Assembly: GCA_029260265.1 (NCBI GenBank)
Contig: JAJDDO010000024.1
Coordinates: 931,458-995,457, forward strand
Reading direction: 5' to 3'
DNA from: Phycisphaerales bacterium
Lineage (GTDB): Bacteria; Planctomycetota; Phycisphaerae; Phycisphaerales; UBA1924
DNA: 64,000 nucleotides
Below the pieces are notes generated by a model, which was given only the letters and a program-made list of their open reading frames with translations, was not told the origin of the DNA and did not search any database. A program made the position numbers and the translations under genes. Positions 8,720 through 18,000 of the stretch are shown here, piece after piece. Positions within the stretch are counted from its first letter, which is position 1, and every line of letters starts with the position of its first letter.

Positions 8720-9223
8720 TCAGATGCCTTGTTCGATCAGCTTGCGACACCGAGCGCGGACAGAGGCGGCGGGGTCGTCTTGAGCCGCTTCTCCGATCAT
8801 CTCTTTCGCTTCTTCTTTGTATGATTCGTATTGCTCGGCCAGCGCGTAGATCCCTGAATAGGTCCAGGCGCGGACGAACTTGCTGGTGTCCTGCAAGCAC
8901 ACGCGGAGGAACTCTTCGATGTTCTCGAGATGGTGCTCGGGGATCGGCATGCGGCTGATGCACTGGAGGATGTGCAGCCTAGATCCCCAGTGCGATAAGC
9001 CTGTGACCGAGGCGTAGACATCATCAATGAGCTTCTCATCAAGCCCCTCGCCCTTGTTGTCGAGGTGGTGTTTGAGCAGCCAGCTTGCGCCCACCTCGGT
9101 CTTGACGCCGCCAAGTAGATGGACGATGTCCTTCACAAATGAGGGATGTTTGGAGTAGTTGCCGTAGATTGCGCGGATCGCGGGCGTGGTCTTGTAATCC
9201 CAGGCAGCGATCTCAAACTTCAT
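8720..9223 (-). CDS. Small all-helical protein, HEAT-like, function unknown
   Basis: A 167-residue cytoplasmic protein with repeated amphipathic helices (for example HWGSRLHILQCISRM, FVRAWTYSGIYALAEQYES, AASVRARCRKLIEQG) that read like degenerate HEAT repeats. No catalytic motif is visible. The ATG at 9223 lies 2 bases after the TGA of the APC-Usp transporter (TGAGCATG), so the two are almost certainly translationally coupled; a GTG at 9229 overlapping that stop is an alternative. The coupling suggests a role with the transporter, but nothing in the sequence shows what it is. Confidence 0.65.
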   Translation of the reverse strand: MKFEIAAWDYKTTPAIRAIYGNYSKHPSFVKDIVHLLGGVKTEVGASWLLKHHLDNKGEGLDEKLIDDVYASVTGLSHWGSRLHILQCISRMPIPEHHLENIEEFLRVCLQDTSKFVRAWTYSGIYALAEQYESYKEEAKEMIGEAAQDDPAASVRARCRKLIEQGI

Positions 9224-9225
9224 GC

Positions 9226-11262
9226 TCACTTGTTGTTTCCTGTTCCCATTCCCACAGGCATAATTGTGTGCGGGGCGTCGGCGGCACGCTTGATGAGGGT
9301 GATGCCCTCGGGGAGCGACTCAGAAATCATGCTCACGACATCGCCTTCGAGCTTACGGCTGAATACGGATCGGCGGGACTTACCAACGATGAGTGTGTCG
9401 CAGCCGTAGGTGACGGTGTAGTCGAGGATCTCGTCGGCGATGGATTGGCTGGTCACATAGATCGGCACGAACGACACGCCGTGCTCTTTGGCGAGAATCG
9501 CGGTGGTTCCCAGTGCTTCCTGTGCGGCCTTGTCGGTTTCGATCCGTGGTGCCTGGCCCGGACGGAGGTCCATCACGCGGATCGGGCGGACAAAGACCGC
9601 GAAGAGGGTCGCATCTCGGCGTTTGGCGGTGTCGACCGCAAACTCAGATTGGTAACGCCCACGGGCAGCGAGCATGATCTTGGGCTTGGCAGGGTCGATC
9701 TCGATCTTCTGGTCCTTGAGGATCGCCATCCAGCCCGTAGATGGGGTGTCGAGCGTTTCGCCCGTATCCAGCGGGCCGGCGTGCGAGCGGATCGTACGAG
9801 TGCCGAGGGCGAGGGCGATCAACGCTCCGCTGAACATGGTCGAGATCGGTTGAGTAATCCCGATCGTGAGTGTGATAGAAAACAAGAACAACCCGAGTAT
9901 CCACATCCCGATGCGAACGGGCTTGCTGAGTTCGAGTTGCTTGTTGTAGGCGCTGGAGAGCACGGTGACGGTGATCGCGCCGGTAACGCCAAGTACATAG
10001 AGCGAGGCGAGCACGGTGACATCTTGCTCTACCGCGATGACAAGCATGGGGATGATGACCGAGACGATCAGCCCCACCCAGGGAACGCCCGAATAGTTGA
10101 GCTTGGTCAGCGCACGCGGGAGTTCTTTATCCTGGCCCATCGCAAAGAACACAGAGACCATCGCCATGATCGCGGTATTGGTCGCCGAGAGAAGCAAGAG
10201 CCCGAAAGTGATGCCGGCGATGTTCCCGAACACCGCGCCGAACGCGGAGCCAAACCGATCAGTCGCGGTTTCTTTGGCGATGATCCGCATCGAGGCGTTG
10301 GTGTATTTTTCGACGCTGTGGACATACTCCTCATGGTGGTGGTATGCCTGAGCTGCCTTTGCGGGGAGCGTCGTGAGCTGGTCATCGGTGAAGACCAGCG
10401 ATGCACCGCCGGCGAATTCAGATGCAATCTCCGCGGGGAGGAGCTCCATGACCACCTGACGGGATTGGGCGATTCCTTGTTCATCTGGGGTGTGCTTGTC
10501 ACGCAGGCTCGTGCCATCGGCGGCGAAACTCAGCCCGGCAAGAGCAAGCCCGAAGAGCAGGTTGAGCGCAACCACCTCAATCGAGACAGGCCAGATGGTT
10601 CGCTTGGCTTCACGCGCGACGGGCTTTTTCATCATCCCCGTCATATTGGCGACGGCTTCAACACCGGCGAGCGCGAGGCAGATTCTTGTGAAGTTGACCC
10701 AGGCGTCGCTGGGCGGGTTCTCGCGGAAGTAATCGAACGAGATCGTCTGTACACCCGCCATGAATGCGGGGATGGCGAGCAAAGCCATGACCGCCGAGAC
10801 GCCAAGAGCGACCAGCGCGATGATCAACGCAAACTTACCGGCGGACTTGGCGCCAAGCCAGTTTACCCCGCCAATCAAGACGATCGAAACAAGCGCAAGC
10901 GGGAGCACCAGCTGGTGGGGGACATGAAAATAGTGGAATGCTTCGATCGATGAAATCGCAGCAGTCATGATGTACCCACTGAGCAACAGGGTCGATCCGA
11001 TCACCGAGAGCGTGGGTGAGAGTTGGCGTGCAGCGGTGTAGACCCCGCCGCCGTCGGGGAAGCATCGACAGATATGGGTGTACGCCCAAGAAACCGCGAG
11101 CATGAGCAGCCCGATCGCCGCGAGATAAATGATCGACGCATGTGCGGTATAGAGGAATGCAAGCCCAAGGACATAGAGCCGTGAAGTCCCCCAGTCGCCA
11201 TACAGCAACGGACCGGCGTGGATCCATCTGAGATCGCGGGGGCGTGATTCGGTGACGAGCAT
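9226..11262 (-). CDS. APC-family amino acid/polyamine-type permease with C-terminal Usp domain
   Basis: A 678-residue inner-membrane transporter. About 12 hydrophobic segments fill residues 20-520, with the unwound first-helix region of the APC superfamily represented by DGGGVYTAARQL at about 68-79. The soluble C-terminal region, about 530-678, is a universal stress protein (Usp) fold: ATLFAVFVRPIRVMDL starts the first half and GCDTLIVGKSRRSVFSRKL ends it with a G-x-S/R nucleotide-binding-like loop. APC-Usp fusions are known, and the Usp part is presumed to sense ATP or stress. A TATACT -10 lies at 11297-11302, giving a leader of about 30 bases. The substrate cannot be read from sequence; amino acid or metal are both possible. 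Confidence 0.85.
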   Translation of the reverse strand: MLVTESRPRDLRWIHAGPLLYGDWGTSRLYVLGLAFLYTAHASIIYLAAIGLLMLAVSWAYTHICRCFPDGGGVYTAARQLSPTLSVIGSTLLLSGYIMTAAISSIEAFHYFHVPHQLVLPLALVSIVLIGGVNWLGAKSAGKFALIIALVALGVSAVMALLAIPAFMAGVQTISFDYFRENPPSDAWVNFTRICLALAGVEAVANMTGMMKKPVAREAKRTIWPVSIEVVALNLLFGLALAGLSFAADGTSLRDKHTPDEQGIAQSRQVVMELLPAEIASEFAGGASLVFTDDQLTTLPAKAAQAYHHHEEYVHSVEKYTNASMRIIAKETATDRFGSAFGAVFGNIAGITFGLLLLSATNTAIMAMVSVFFAMGQDKELPRALTKLNYSGVPWVGLIVSVIIPMLVIAVEQDVTVLASLYVLGVTGAITVTVLSSAYNKQLELSKPVRIGMWILGLFLFSITLTIGITQPISTMFSGALIALALGTRTIRSHAGPLDTGETLDTPSTGWMAILKDQKIEIDPAKPKIMLAARGRYQSEFAVDTAKRRDATLFAVFVRPIRVMDLRPGQAPRIETDKAAQEALGTTAILAKEHGVSFVPIYVTSQSIADEILDYTVTYGCDTLIVGKSRRSVFSRKLEGDVVSMISESLPEGITLIKRAADAPHTIMPVGMGTGNNK

Positions 11263-11296
11263 GCAAGGTTCCGTGTGCGGCGTGGATCAGATTGCG

Positions 11297-11302
11297 AGTA
11301 TA
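11297..11302 (-). promoter_or_regulatory. Candidate -10 element (TATACT) of the APC-Usp gene
   Basis: TATACT on the minus strand, 35 bases before the ATG at 11262. A clear -35 is not seen. Confidence 0.35.
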
Positions 11303-11510
11303 GAACCCCAAATCTACGAGAGGGGGTGTTGCCGAGGTTCGTTGAGGTGTGTCTGGCAGGGGCGTTGTTGGGATAATCGGACCTTGGGTCTGGTTGTAAT
11401 CGGACGATATTATTCGCGGATGTTCTTGTGGATGATCCAGATCCGTTCGCGAGCCGATGCGTATATGGGTACGGAATCTTCGCTGTTGTTCATTGTGGCA
11501 GCAATCGAGA

Positions 11511-11539
11511 TTGACAGTGGGGCAAATCTGCCCTACTTT
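11511..11539 (+). promoter_or_regulatory. Sigma-70 type promoter for the protein kinase gene
   Basis: TTGACA (11511-11516), a 17-base spacer, then TACTTT (11534-11539). The predicted transcript would start near 11546, about 50 bases before the kinase ATG. It is the best-formed -35/-10 pair I found in the window. Confidence 0.65.
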
Positions 11540-11598
11540 GCGGTTCCGGCTCGGGGGTCTCTCGAGAGCAGGGACGAGGGATATAGAATCGGAGTCTC

Positions 11599-12981
11599 AT
11601 GGGCAGCGAGCAGCATTCATCTAGTGACCAAGCGCCACGCGGTGCATCTGCGGACGATACCGCTCCGTTCGGGAATGAAACGCTCGAGTCCGAACAGATC
11701 ACTGTCGCCGATGCCGAAAAGTCGATCATGGAGGCCACCAAGGATGGCACCAATCTCGACACGCTGATCGGGCGCCTCGTGATCGACCAGGGGCTGGCGA
11801 CTCCAGAAGAAGTCAAGCACTGCCTTACGCTGACACGCAACGAGACGGAGGATGCCTCGGACAACTCGCTCGCACACATGCTCGTCAATCGGGAGTATGT
11901 CACCAAACGCCAGCTCGTGCGTCTGCGCGAAGCAATCGAGGCCGAACGCTCGGGCAACTCCATCTCGGGGTACAAGGTTCTGGGCAAGCTCGGCGCTGGA
12001 GCAATGGCGACGGTGTACAAAGCCAAGCAGGTCTCGCTCGATCGGCTTGTGGCGATCAAAAAACTCCCCGAGAAGTTCTCGCAGAATCCACAGTTCATCG
12101 AGCGATTCTTTGCTGAGGGACGGGCAGCCGCATCGCTCAATCACCCCAATATCGTCCAGGCATTCGATGTGGGCAATGAAGGGGATGTCTACTACTTCGT
12201 CATGGAGTATGTCGAGGGGCGTAGTGTTCACGAGGATATCGTCAAGCACAAGCGGTATCCGGAAACCGAAGCGATCGAGATCGCGATCCAGATCGCCGAA
12301 GCGCTCGAGCACGCCCACCACCGGGGCTTGATCCACCGGGATGTTAAGCCCAAGAACATCATGATCACCAAAGAAGGGGTCGTGAAACTCGCCGATATGG
12401 GCCTTGCGCGTGCCATAAGCGATGTCGAAGCCGCCGAGGCCGAGGCCGGCCGTGCCTTCGGCACGCCTTACTACATCTCACCCGAGCAGATCCGAGGCGA
12501 GAAAGACGTCGGCCCACCCGCTGATATCTATTCGCTCGGCGTGACCCTCTACCACATGGTGACCGGATCCGTTCCATTCGAGGGCAAGAGCCCCAGCGCG
12601 GTCATGCATAAGCACCTCAAGAGCGAGCTGATCCCCCCGGATCATGTCAACCCCAAGCTCGGTGCAGGGATTTCTGAGGTCATCGAGATGATGATGGCCA
12701 AGAAGGTGAAAAACCGGTACCAGAACTGCACAGATCTACTGGTTGACTTGCGTGCCATCAAGAACGGCGATCGCCCATTGATTGCCCACAAAGATGTTTT
12801 TCATGCGGACGATCTGGCATCACTCGCCGCTGCAGAAGCCGCGGTCGAGACCGCGATCCCCGAGGATGAGGCGGGCAGGGGCAACAAGACCCTCGCCGAT
12901 CATCTGCTCTGGCCACCATTCTTGGTGCTGGCGGGGTTGTTGTTTATCAGCCTGGTTCTTCATCTGGTCCAACTCGGGTAA
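11599..12981 (+). CDS. Ser/Thr protein kinase (Hanks type) with C-terminal membrane anchor
   Basis: A 460-residue kinase. Residues about 53-115 contain two helical repeats (LIGRLVIDQGLATPEEVKHC and LAHMLVNREYVTKRQLVRLR) resembling the N-terminal MshEN/GspE-type domain. The kinase domain follows at about 124-385: glycine loop GKLGAGAMATVY, catalytic Lys154 in VAIKK, IHRDVKPKN with Asp248, and the metal-binding motif as DMG (266-268) instead of DFG. The substrate loop contains FGTPYYISPEQ. A single hydrophobic segment near 438-458 with a short tail would tether it to the membrane. The MshEN part suggests input from cyclic-di-GMP or a partner, which is inference. GGAG lies 4 bases before the ATG at 11599. 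Confidence 0.88.
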   Translation: MGSEQHSSSDQAPRGASADDTAPFGNETLESEQITVADAEKSIMEATKDGTNLDTLIGRLVIDQGLATPEEVKHCLTLTRNETEDASDNSLAHMLVNREYVTKRQLVRLREAIEAERSGNSISGYKVLGKLGAGAMATVYKAKQVSLDRLVAIKKLPEKFSQNPQFIERFFAEGRAAASLNHPNIVQAFDVGNEGDVYYFVMEYVEGRSVHEDIVKHKRYPETEAIEIAIQIAEALEHAHHRGLIHRDVKPKNIMITKEGVVKLADMGLARAISDVEAAEAEAGRAFGTPYYISPEQIRGEKDVGPPADIYSLGVTLYHMVTGSVPFEGKSPSAVMHKHLKSELIPPDHVNPKLGAGISEVIEMMMAKKVKNRYQNCTDLLVDLRAIKNGDRPLIAHKDVFHADDLASLAAAEAAVETAIPEDEAGRGNKTLADHLLWPPFLVLAGLLFISLVLHLVQLG

Positions 12982-13128
12982 TCCCCATCACCACTTCCAC
13001 CTCTTTCACAGGTTCTGACTTGCTTTCAGCCCCTGAGGATGGTTCAATACAGCTCATCGCCCCTGGGAGTAAACTATTCTCGGCGGGACAACAGGCCGAT
13101 ATCAGGTGCAGATCGCACAGCATATCAC

Positions 13129-13134
13129 AAGGAG
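13129..13134 (+). promoter_or_regulatory. Shine-Dalgarno sequence that sets the AUC start of infC
   Basis: AAGGAG at 13129-13134 is 7 bases before an in-frame ATC at 13142-13144. The GTG at 13106 lies upstream of this site and the ATG at 13160 lacks one. Confidence 0.7.
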
Positions 13135-13141
13135 ATCGAAC

Positions 13142-13909
13142 ATCGCTCGCAGACGCTTTATGAGACCGCAGGGACCCGTCCAGCGGACAAGAATTAATCA
13201 CATGATCCGCCTCTCCCCGATCCGCCTGATCGGCGAAGACGGCGAACAGCTCGGGGTTGTTGAAACACCAGACGCCATGCGCATGGCTCAGGATGCCGGG
13301 CTCGACCTTGTCGAAGTCGTCTCCGATTCTCGCCCGCCCGTGTGCAAGATCATGGACTACGGCAAGTACAAATACGAGCTCTCCAAACGGGCCAACAACT
13401 CGAAATCGTCAAATCAAGAGCTCAAAGAAATCAGGCTCGGGCGTTCGATCAAGATCGATCCGCATGATGTTCAGATACGCGTCGAGCAGGCACGGAGATT
13501 CTTGATCGCCGGTCACAAGGTCTCGATCACCCAACGATTCCGCGGGCGTGAGATCATGCACAAGCAGCTCGGCGAAGAGCGCCTGTTCAATATCTGCACC
13601 GACCTCGCGGATGTCTCCAAGGTTGAGATGCCTCCGCGTGGGCAGGGGCGTGCGATCTCGGTGGTTCTTTCACCGGATAAGCCAAAGATCGAATCGTATG
13701 TCGCCAAGCAAGCCGCCGAAGGCAAACGGATCGAGGAAGAAGACCTCGCCAAGCTCGAAGCCGAAGTCGCAGCCCAGAACGCCAAGCTCGAAGCCCAAGA
13801 AAAGCATGAGGACGAGCAGGACGAGAAGAAAGAGAAGCAGAAGGGCCCCAAAGACGATCGCGCGAGCAATCCTGTCGATGACGAGATCGCCGACCTTCTC
13901 GGCGGGTAA
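13142..13909 (+). CDS. infC: Translation initiation factor IF-3 (probable AUC start)
   Basis: IF-3 binds the 30S subunit, keeps subunits apart and checks the start codon and initiator tRNA. The N-terminal domain includes RINHMIRLSPIRLIGEDGEQ and VVSDSRPPVCKIMDYGKYKY. The C-terminal domain includes EIRLGRSIKIDPHDVQIRV and VSITQRFRGREIMHKQLGEE. A charged Lys/Glu-rich tail of about 65 residues follows, longer than usual. I place the start at ATC 13142 (translated Met-Ala-Arg-Arg-Arg-Phe) because it follows AAGGAG at ideal spacing and gives the planctomycete-like N-terminus. Rare starts (AUU, AUC) on infC are a known device for autoregulation. rpmI and rplT, its usual partners, do not follow; a terminator does. 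Confidence 0.93.
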   Translation: MARRRFMRPQGPVQRTRINHMIRLSPIRLIGEDGEQLGVVETPDAMRMAQDAGLDLVEVVSDSRPPVCKIMDYGKYKYELSKRANNSKSSNQELKEIRLGRSIKIDPHDVQIRVEQARRFLIAGHKVSITQRFRGREIMHKQLGEERLFNICTDLADVSKVEMPPRGQGRAISVVLSPDKPKIESYVAKQAAEGKRIEEEDLAKLEAEVAAQNAKLEAQEKHEDEQDEKKEKQKGPKDDRASNPVDDEIADLLGG

Positions 13910-13938
13910 GCAGGTTACAGGACAGATCCAGCCTCACC

Positions 13939-13966
13939 AACCCGGGCAACAAGCCCGGGTTTTTCT
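13939..13966 (+). terminator. Intrinsic terminator after infC
   Basis: AACCCGGGC (13939-13947), loop AACAA, GCCCGGGTT (13953-13961), then TTTCTT: a perfect 9-base-pair stem 30 bases after the infC stop. Confidence 0.9.
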
Positions 13967-13970
13967 TGTC

Positions 13971-13976
13971 TAGACT
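13971..13976 (+). promoter_or_regulatory. Candidate leaderless -10 element (TAGACT)
   Basis: TAGACT ends 5 bases before the GTG at 13982 and starts right after the infC terminator, so the next gene needs its own promoter here and has no room for a Shine-Dalgarno sequence. Confidence 0.5.
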
Positions 13977-13981
13977 TCCCT

Positions 13982-14296
13982 GTGAAACCGACCAAACCAA
14001 CCGGCACACACGATGCGGTCGTCCAGATCGATGGCGAGCACGAAACCCAGACCGGGTGGCTCTACACATTCTCGGTTCAATGGGCGGATGGTTCGAGTTC
14101 CGACCACGAAATGACCATCTCATGGGTTGATCACGAGCACCTCGTTGGCGGCGGTGTCTCGCCAAGCGTGCTTGCACACCGAGCCGCTACCCAAGCCGCG
14201 AATCATCTCGGGAAGGGCGGTCTCCCCGCACGATGCGATGTTTCGAGCCTGAGCCGAATGATCGAGAACTTCGATGCGTTGGTCCGTGAGATGTGA
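13982..14296 (+). CDS. Small hypothetical protein, 104 residues
   Basis: A short soluble protein with an N-terminal beta-rich half (GWLYTFSVQWADGSSSDHEM) and a C-terminal helical half (SVLAHRAATQAANHL, SSLSRMIENFDALVREM). No signal peptide or catalytic motif is visible and I do not recognise the family. The GTG start at 13982 follows TAGACT by 5 bases with no Shine-Dalgarno sequence. It is isolated from infC by a terminator, so it is its own transcription unit. Codon use matches the neighbours, which supports it as a real gene. Confidence 0.65.
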   Translation: MKPTKPTGTHDAVVQIDGEHETQTGWLYTFSVQWADGSSSDHEMTISWVDHEHLVGGGVSPSVLAHRAATQAANHLGKGGLPARCDVSSLSRMIENFDALVREM

Positions 14297-14344
14297 TCGT
14301 CCACACGCACTGACGGGGCATGCAACACTTTGCGGGCTGGACGG

Positions 14345-14350
14345 TATGGT
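14345..14350 (+). promoter_or_regulatory. Candidate leaderless -10 element (TATGGT)
   Basis: TATGGT ends 6 bases before the ATG at 14357; no Shine-Dalgarno sequence is present. Confidence 0.4.
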
Positions 14351-14356
14351 TCATCT

Positions 14357-15043
14357 ATGAGACACCTATCCGCTGCAGCATTGGCCCTTTTCTCCCTCAG
14401 TCTCCTCATCGGTGGTGCGCCCAAGCCTGAGAGTCGGGTCTACGCGTTCGCGTATCTCCTGCTCGATAAGCCCGAGGCGCTCAGCGAGTCTGAGATGAAC
14501 ACCGCGATGGGTGGGCACTTCAGCAACATGGAGGTTCTTGCCGAGGAGGGCAAGCTGCTGATCGCAGGCCCGCTCGCCGAGCCGCGAATCGACGACACCT
14601 ACCGCGGGATCTATGTGTTCGATGTCACCGATGCCGAGGCCGGTATGAAACTCTTCAACACCGACCCATCGGTACAGGCCAAGGTGTTCAAGCCCGAGAT
14701 GTACCTGATCGAGTGCAGCGAGCCACTTCTCGAACTGCCAAGACTCGAGAAAGAGGACGAGGCCGCCCGGCTCGCGGATCCAGAGATTCCAGATGAATGG
14801 GCGGGGCGTTTCTATGTGCTCGCGATCGCACCGGGAGACGCCGAGTTCGAGATCACCGACAAGGTGCTCATCAACGCAACGATGACATCAACCGGCGTTG
14901 AACCGATCACGCAGCGGCTGCTCTTTCTTGATTACGAAAAGGCAGATCTTGCCAATGATGAGTTCGAGGCTGCGGACATCACCGAGTGGTCGTTCTACGG
15001 CTGGTACGGATCCAAGTGCGTTTCAAAGATGGCCACGGATTGA
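14357..15043 (+). CDS. Exported YciI-like (YCII-related) protein
   Basis: A 228-residue protein with an N-terminal signal peptide (MRHLSAAALALFSLSLLIGG) and a ferredoxin-like domain typical of the YciI family: FAYLLLDKPEALSESEMN, HFSNMEVLAEEGKLLIAGPL and GIYVFDVTDAEAGMKLFNTD, matching the 'H..nl..L.e.Gkl..aGP' pattern. The C-terminal half may be a second, degenerate copy. YciI proteins are usually small cytoplasmic enzymes or binding proteins of unclear role, so export is unusual. The start at 14357 is preferred over 14330 because it gives a clean signal peptide and a TATGGT 6 bases upstream. It runs toward uvrA, with 7 bases between the two stops. Confidence 0.7.
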   Translation: MRHLSAAALALFSLSLLIGGAPKPESRVYAFAYLLLDKPEALSESEMNTAMGGHFSNMEVLAEEGKLLIAGPLAEPRIDDTYRGIYVFDVTDAEAGMKLFNTDPSVQAKVFKPEMYLIECSEPLLELPRLEKEDEAARLADPEIPDEWAGRFYVLAIAPGDAEFEITDKVLINATMTSTGVEPITQRLLFLDYEKADLANDEFEAADITEWSFYGWYGSKCVSKMATD

Positions 15044-15050
15044 GTGAAGA

Positions 15051-18000
15051 TCACAGCATTCCCTTGAGGTACTGCCCGGTGTAGCTTCCCTTGACCTTGG
15101 CAACCTGCTCAGGCGTGCCGCTGGCGACGAGGAGTCCGCCGTTGTCACCGCCCTCGGGGCCGAGGTCGATGACCCAGTCGGCGCACTTGATGACATCGAG
15201 ATTGTGCTCGATGACGATCAGCGTGTTGTTTGCATCGGCCAATCGGTTGAGCACGCCGATGAGCTTGTTGATGTCCTCGAAGTGCAGCCCGGTGGTGGGC
15301 TCGTCGAGGATGTACAGCGTGTGCTCGGAGCTCGGCGTGCCGTCGTACTTCGTGCCCTTGCCGAGCTCGGTCGCCAGCTTGACGCGTTGGGCCTCTCCGC
15401 CGCTCAGGGTGGTCGAGGGCTGCCCGAGCGTGATGTATCCGAGCCCGACATCGCGGAGGCATTTTGTGAAGCGGAGGATCTTTGGATGATTCTCGAAGAA
15501 CTCGCACGCATCCTCGACCGTCATCGCGAGGACATCGGCGATATTCTTGGATCGGTACATCACCTGCAGCGTTTCACGGTTGTAGCGTTTGGCGTGGCAC
15601 ACTTCGCACTCGACGAACACATCGGGCAGGAAATGCATCTCGATCTTCTTCATGCCTTGTCCTGAGCAGGCTTCGCAGCGCCCGCCGCCCTTGTTAGAGG
15701 CAACATTAAAGGAGAACCGCCCTGGCTTGTAGCCACGGATTTTCGATTCCTTTGTCGCGGTAAAGACCTTGCGGATCTCATCGAAGATCCCGGTGTAAGT
15801 CGCGGGATTCGATCGAGGCGTGCGCCCGATGGGGGACTGATCGACCTCGATGATGCGATCAATGTGCTGCAACCCCGTTATGCGTGAGTGCTTGCCGGGC
15901 TTGGGCTTGGAACCCATGACATGCTGCTTGGCAGCACGAAGCAGAATCTGGTTGACCAGCGTAGATTTTCCCGAGCCCGAGACCCCGGTGACGCAAAGCA
16001 TCCCGCCGATGGGGAACGGGACATCGATATTCTGCAGGTTGTTGTGCTTGGCACCCTTGACGGCCAGTGCCTTCTTGGCGTTGAGCTTGCGCCGTTTGCT
16101 TGGCACCTCGATCCTTCGACGCCCGGCGAGATAGTCTCCGGTGAGCGAAGCCTTGGCCCTGGTGATATCGGTGATCGAACCCTGGGCGACGACCTCGCCG
16201 CCGTGAACACCGGGGCCGGGGCCGATGTCGATGATGTGATCCGCAGCACGGATGGTGTCCTCGTCGTGTTCGACAACGAGCACCGTGTTCCCAATATCGG
16301 TGAGGTGGCGCAGTGTTTTGATAAGCCGCGCGTTATCGCGTTGGTGCAGCCCGATGGTGGGCTCGTCGAGGACATAGCACGCGCCGACCAAGCCTGATCC
16401 AACCTGCGTGGCAAGGCGAATGCGTTGGGCCTCGCCGCCGCTCAGCGAGGCGGTGCGTCGATCGAGCGAGAGGTAATCCAGCCCGACGGATTCGAGAAAT
16501 CGCAGGCGGTTAATGATCTCACGCAGGATCGCCTCGGCGATGTGGGCGTGTTCCTTGGAGAGTGATAACCCTTCAATATAGGCAATCGCGTCAGTGATAT
16601 TGAGCCGGGCGAGCTCGGAGATGTTGAGGCATGTGCCCTGGTCGCTCGGGCGTCCGATGACGGTCTTTGATCCCGCCTTGCCCATGTCGGCGCGATGTTT
16701 CGAGTCGATGGTCACATGCAAAGCGGAAACCTTGAGCCGATCGCCGTTGCAGGTCGGGCAGGTGATCTCCTGCTGGAACTGGTGGAGGTGGTCCTTGACC
16801 CATGCGGATTCGGTTTTGTGGAACCACGCGTGCAGCATCGGGTACACGCCGTCCCATTGCTTGCGGGATTTGAGTGCGCCCGGAGCGTCGTTGCCGTGCA
16901 TGAGCAGGGTGAAGAGTTCATCGGACATCGCCGAGAGGTGCGTGGACTGCGGGATGTCGAACGCTCTGCAGAACTTGCGGAGGATGCGTGGATAGACCAT
17001 CGCGCCGGGTCCGTTTTTCTTCCAAGGCTGGATGGCGTTGTTGAGGATCGCGACATCCATACGGGGGACGACGAGCTCGGGAGCAAACTCCAGAATCACG
17101 CCGAGCCCGTGGCACTCGTCACAGGCACCAAAGGGTGAGTTGAATGAGAACACACGGGGGGAGAGCTCGGGCAGGGAGATCTCGGGATGATCAGGGTCGG
17201 CGAAGTGTTCGCTGAACGCATGGTCGGTCCACAGATTACGGTCCTCGGCGTCATTGACCGCGATGATTACCGAGCCCTCGGCGATCCGCAACGCGGCTTC
17301 GATGGACTCGACCAAACGCTGACGCGCATCATCTTTCAGCACCACGCGATCAACGACGGCATCAATCGAGTGCTTCTTATACCGGTGCAGCTTGAGCGGG
17401 TTCTCGTTGTCTTCCTTCAGCACCTCGCGGAGATCAACGATCTCGCTATTGACACGAGCTCGCCCCCAACCCTGCTTGAAGAGTTCTTCGAGCGTGTCCT
17501 TGTGGAATCCTTTTTTCGCGCGGATGACTGGGGCGAGCACCATCATCCTCGATCCGGATTCCATGCCCATGACATGTTCGACGATCTGGGTCGCGCTCGA
17601 AGACTCGATGGGGCGTCCAGAGCGTGCGGTGACGGTGCCATCCTTCTTTGTCTTTGTCGGCGCCCATGAGCGGGGGGTACCGCAGCGGGCGAAGAGCAGC
17701 CTGAGATAATCATAAATCTCGGTGGTGGTGGCGACGGTCGAGCGTGGGTTGTGCGACGCCGATCGTTGCTCGATGGCGATGGTCGGGGGGATGCCCTCGA
17801 TCTCTTCGATGTCAGGTTTCTTAAGCTGATCAAGGAACTGACGGGCATACGCAGAAAGCGATTCCATGTACTTGCGTTGCCCCTCGGCGAAGATCGTGTC
17901 GAATGCCAGCGATGATTTTCCCGAGCCGCTCAAGCCCGTGATAATGACTAGCTGATCGCGGGGGATATCGATATCGATTGATTTGAGGTTGTGCTCTTTG

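Larger units (their letters stand above)
11263..11598. other. Divergent intergenic region between APC-Usp and the protein kinase
   Basis: These 336 bases carry the minus-strand TATACT for the transporter and a well-formed plus-strand promoter (11511-11539) for the kinase. I see no coding sequence or strong hairpin in the remainder. Confidence 0.6.

Noticed and set aside
9139-10953. 604-codon open frame on the plus strand across the APC-Usp gene
   Set aside because: It is antisense to a well-supported transporter, has low-complexity, charged composition and no recognisable domain; long antisense frames are common in GC-rich DNA.
11252-11767. 171-codon plus-strand frame before and across the kinase start
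   Set aside because: It overlaps the well-supported kinase start in another frame and crosses the TTGACA-17-TACTTT promoter; composition is not protein-like.
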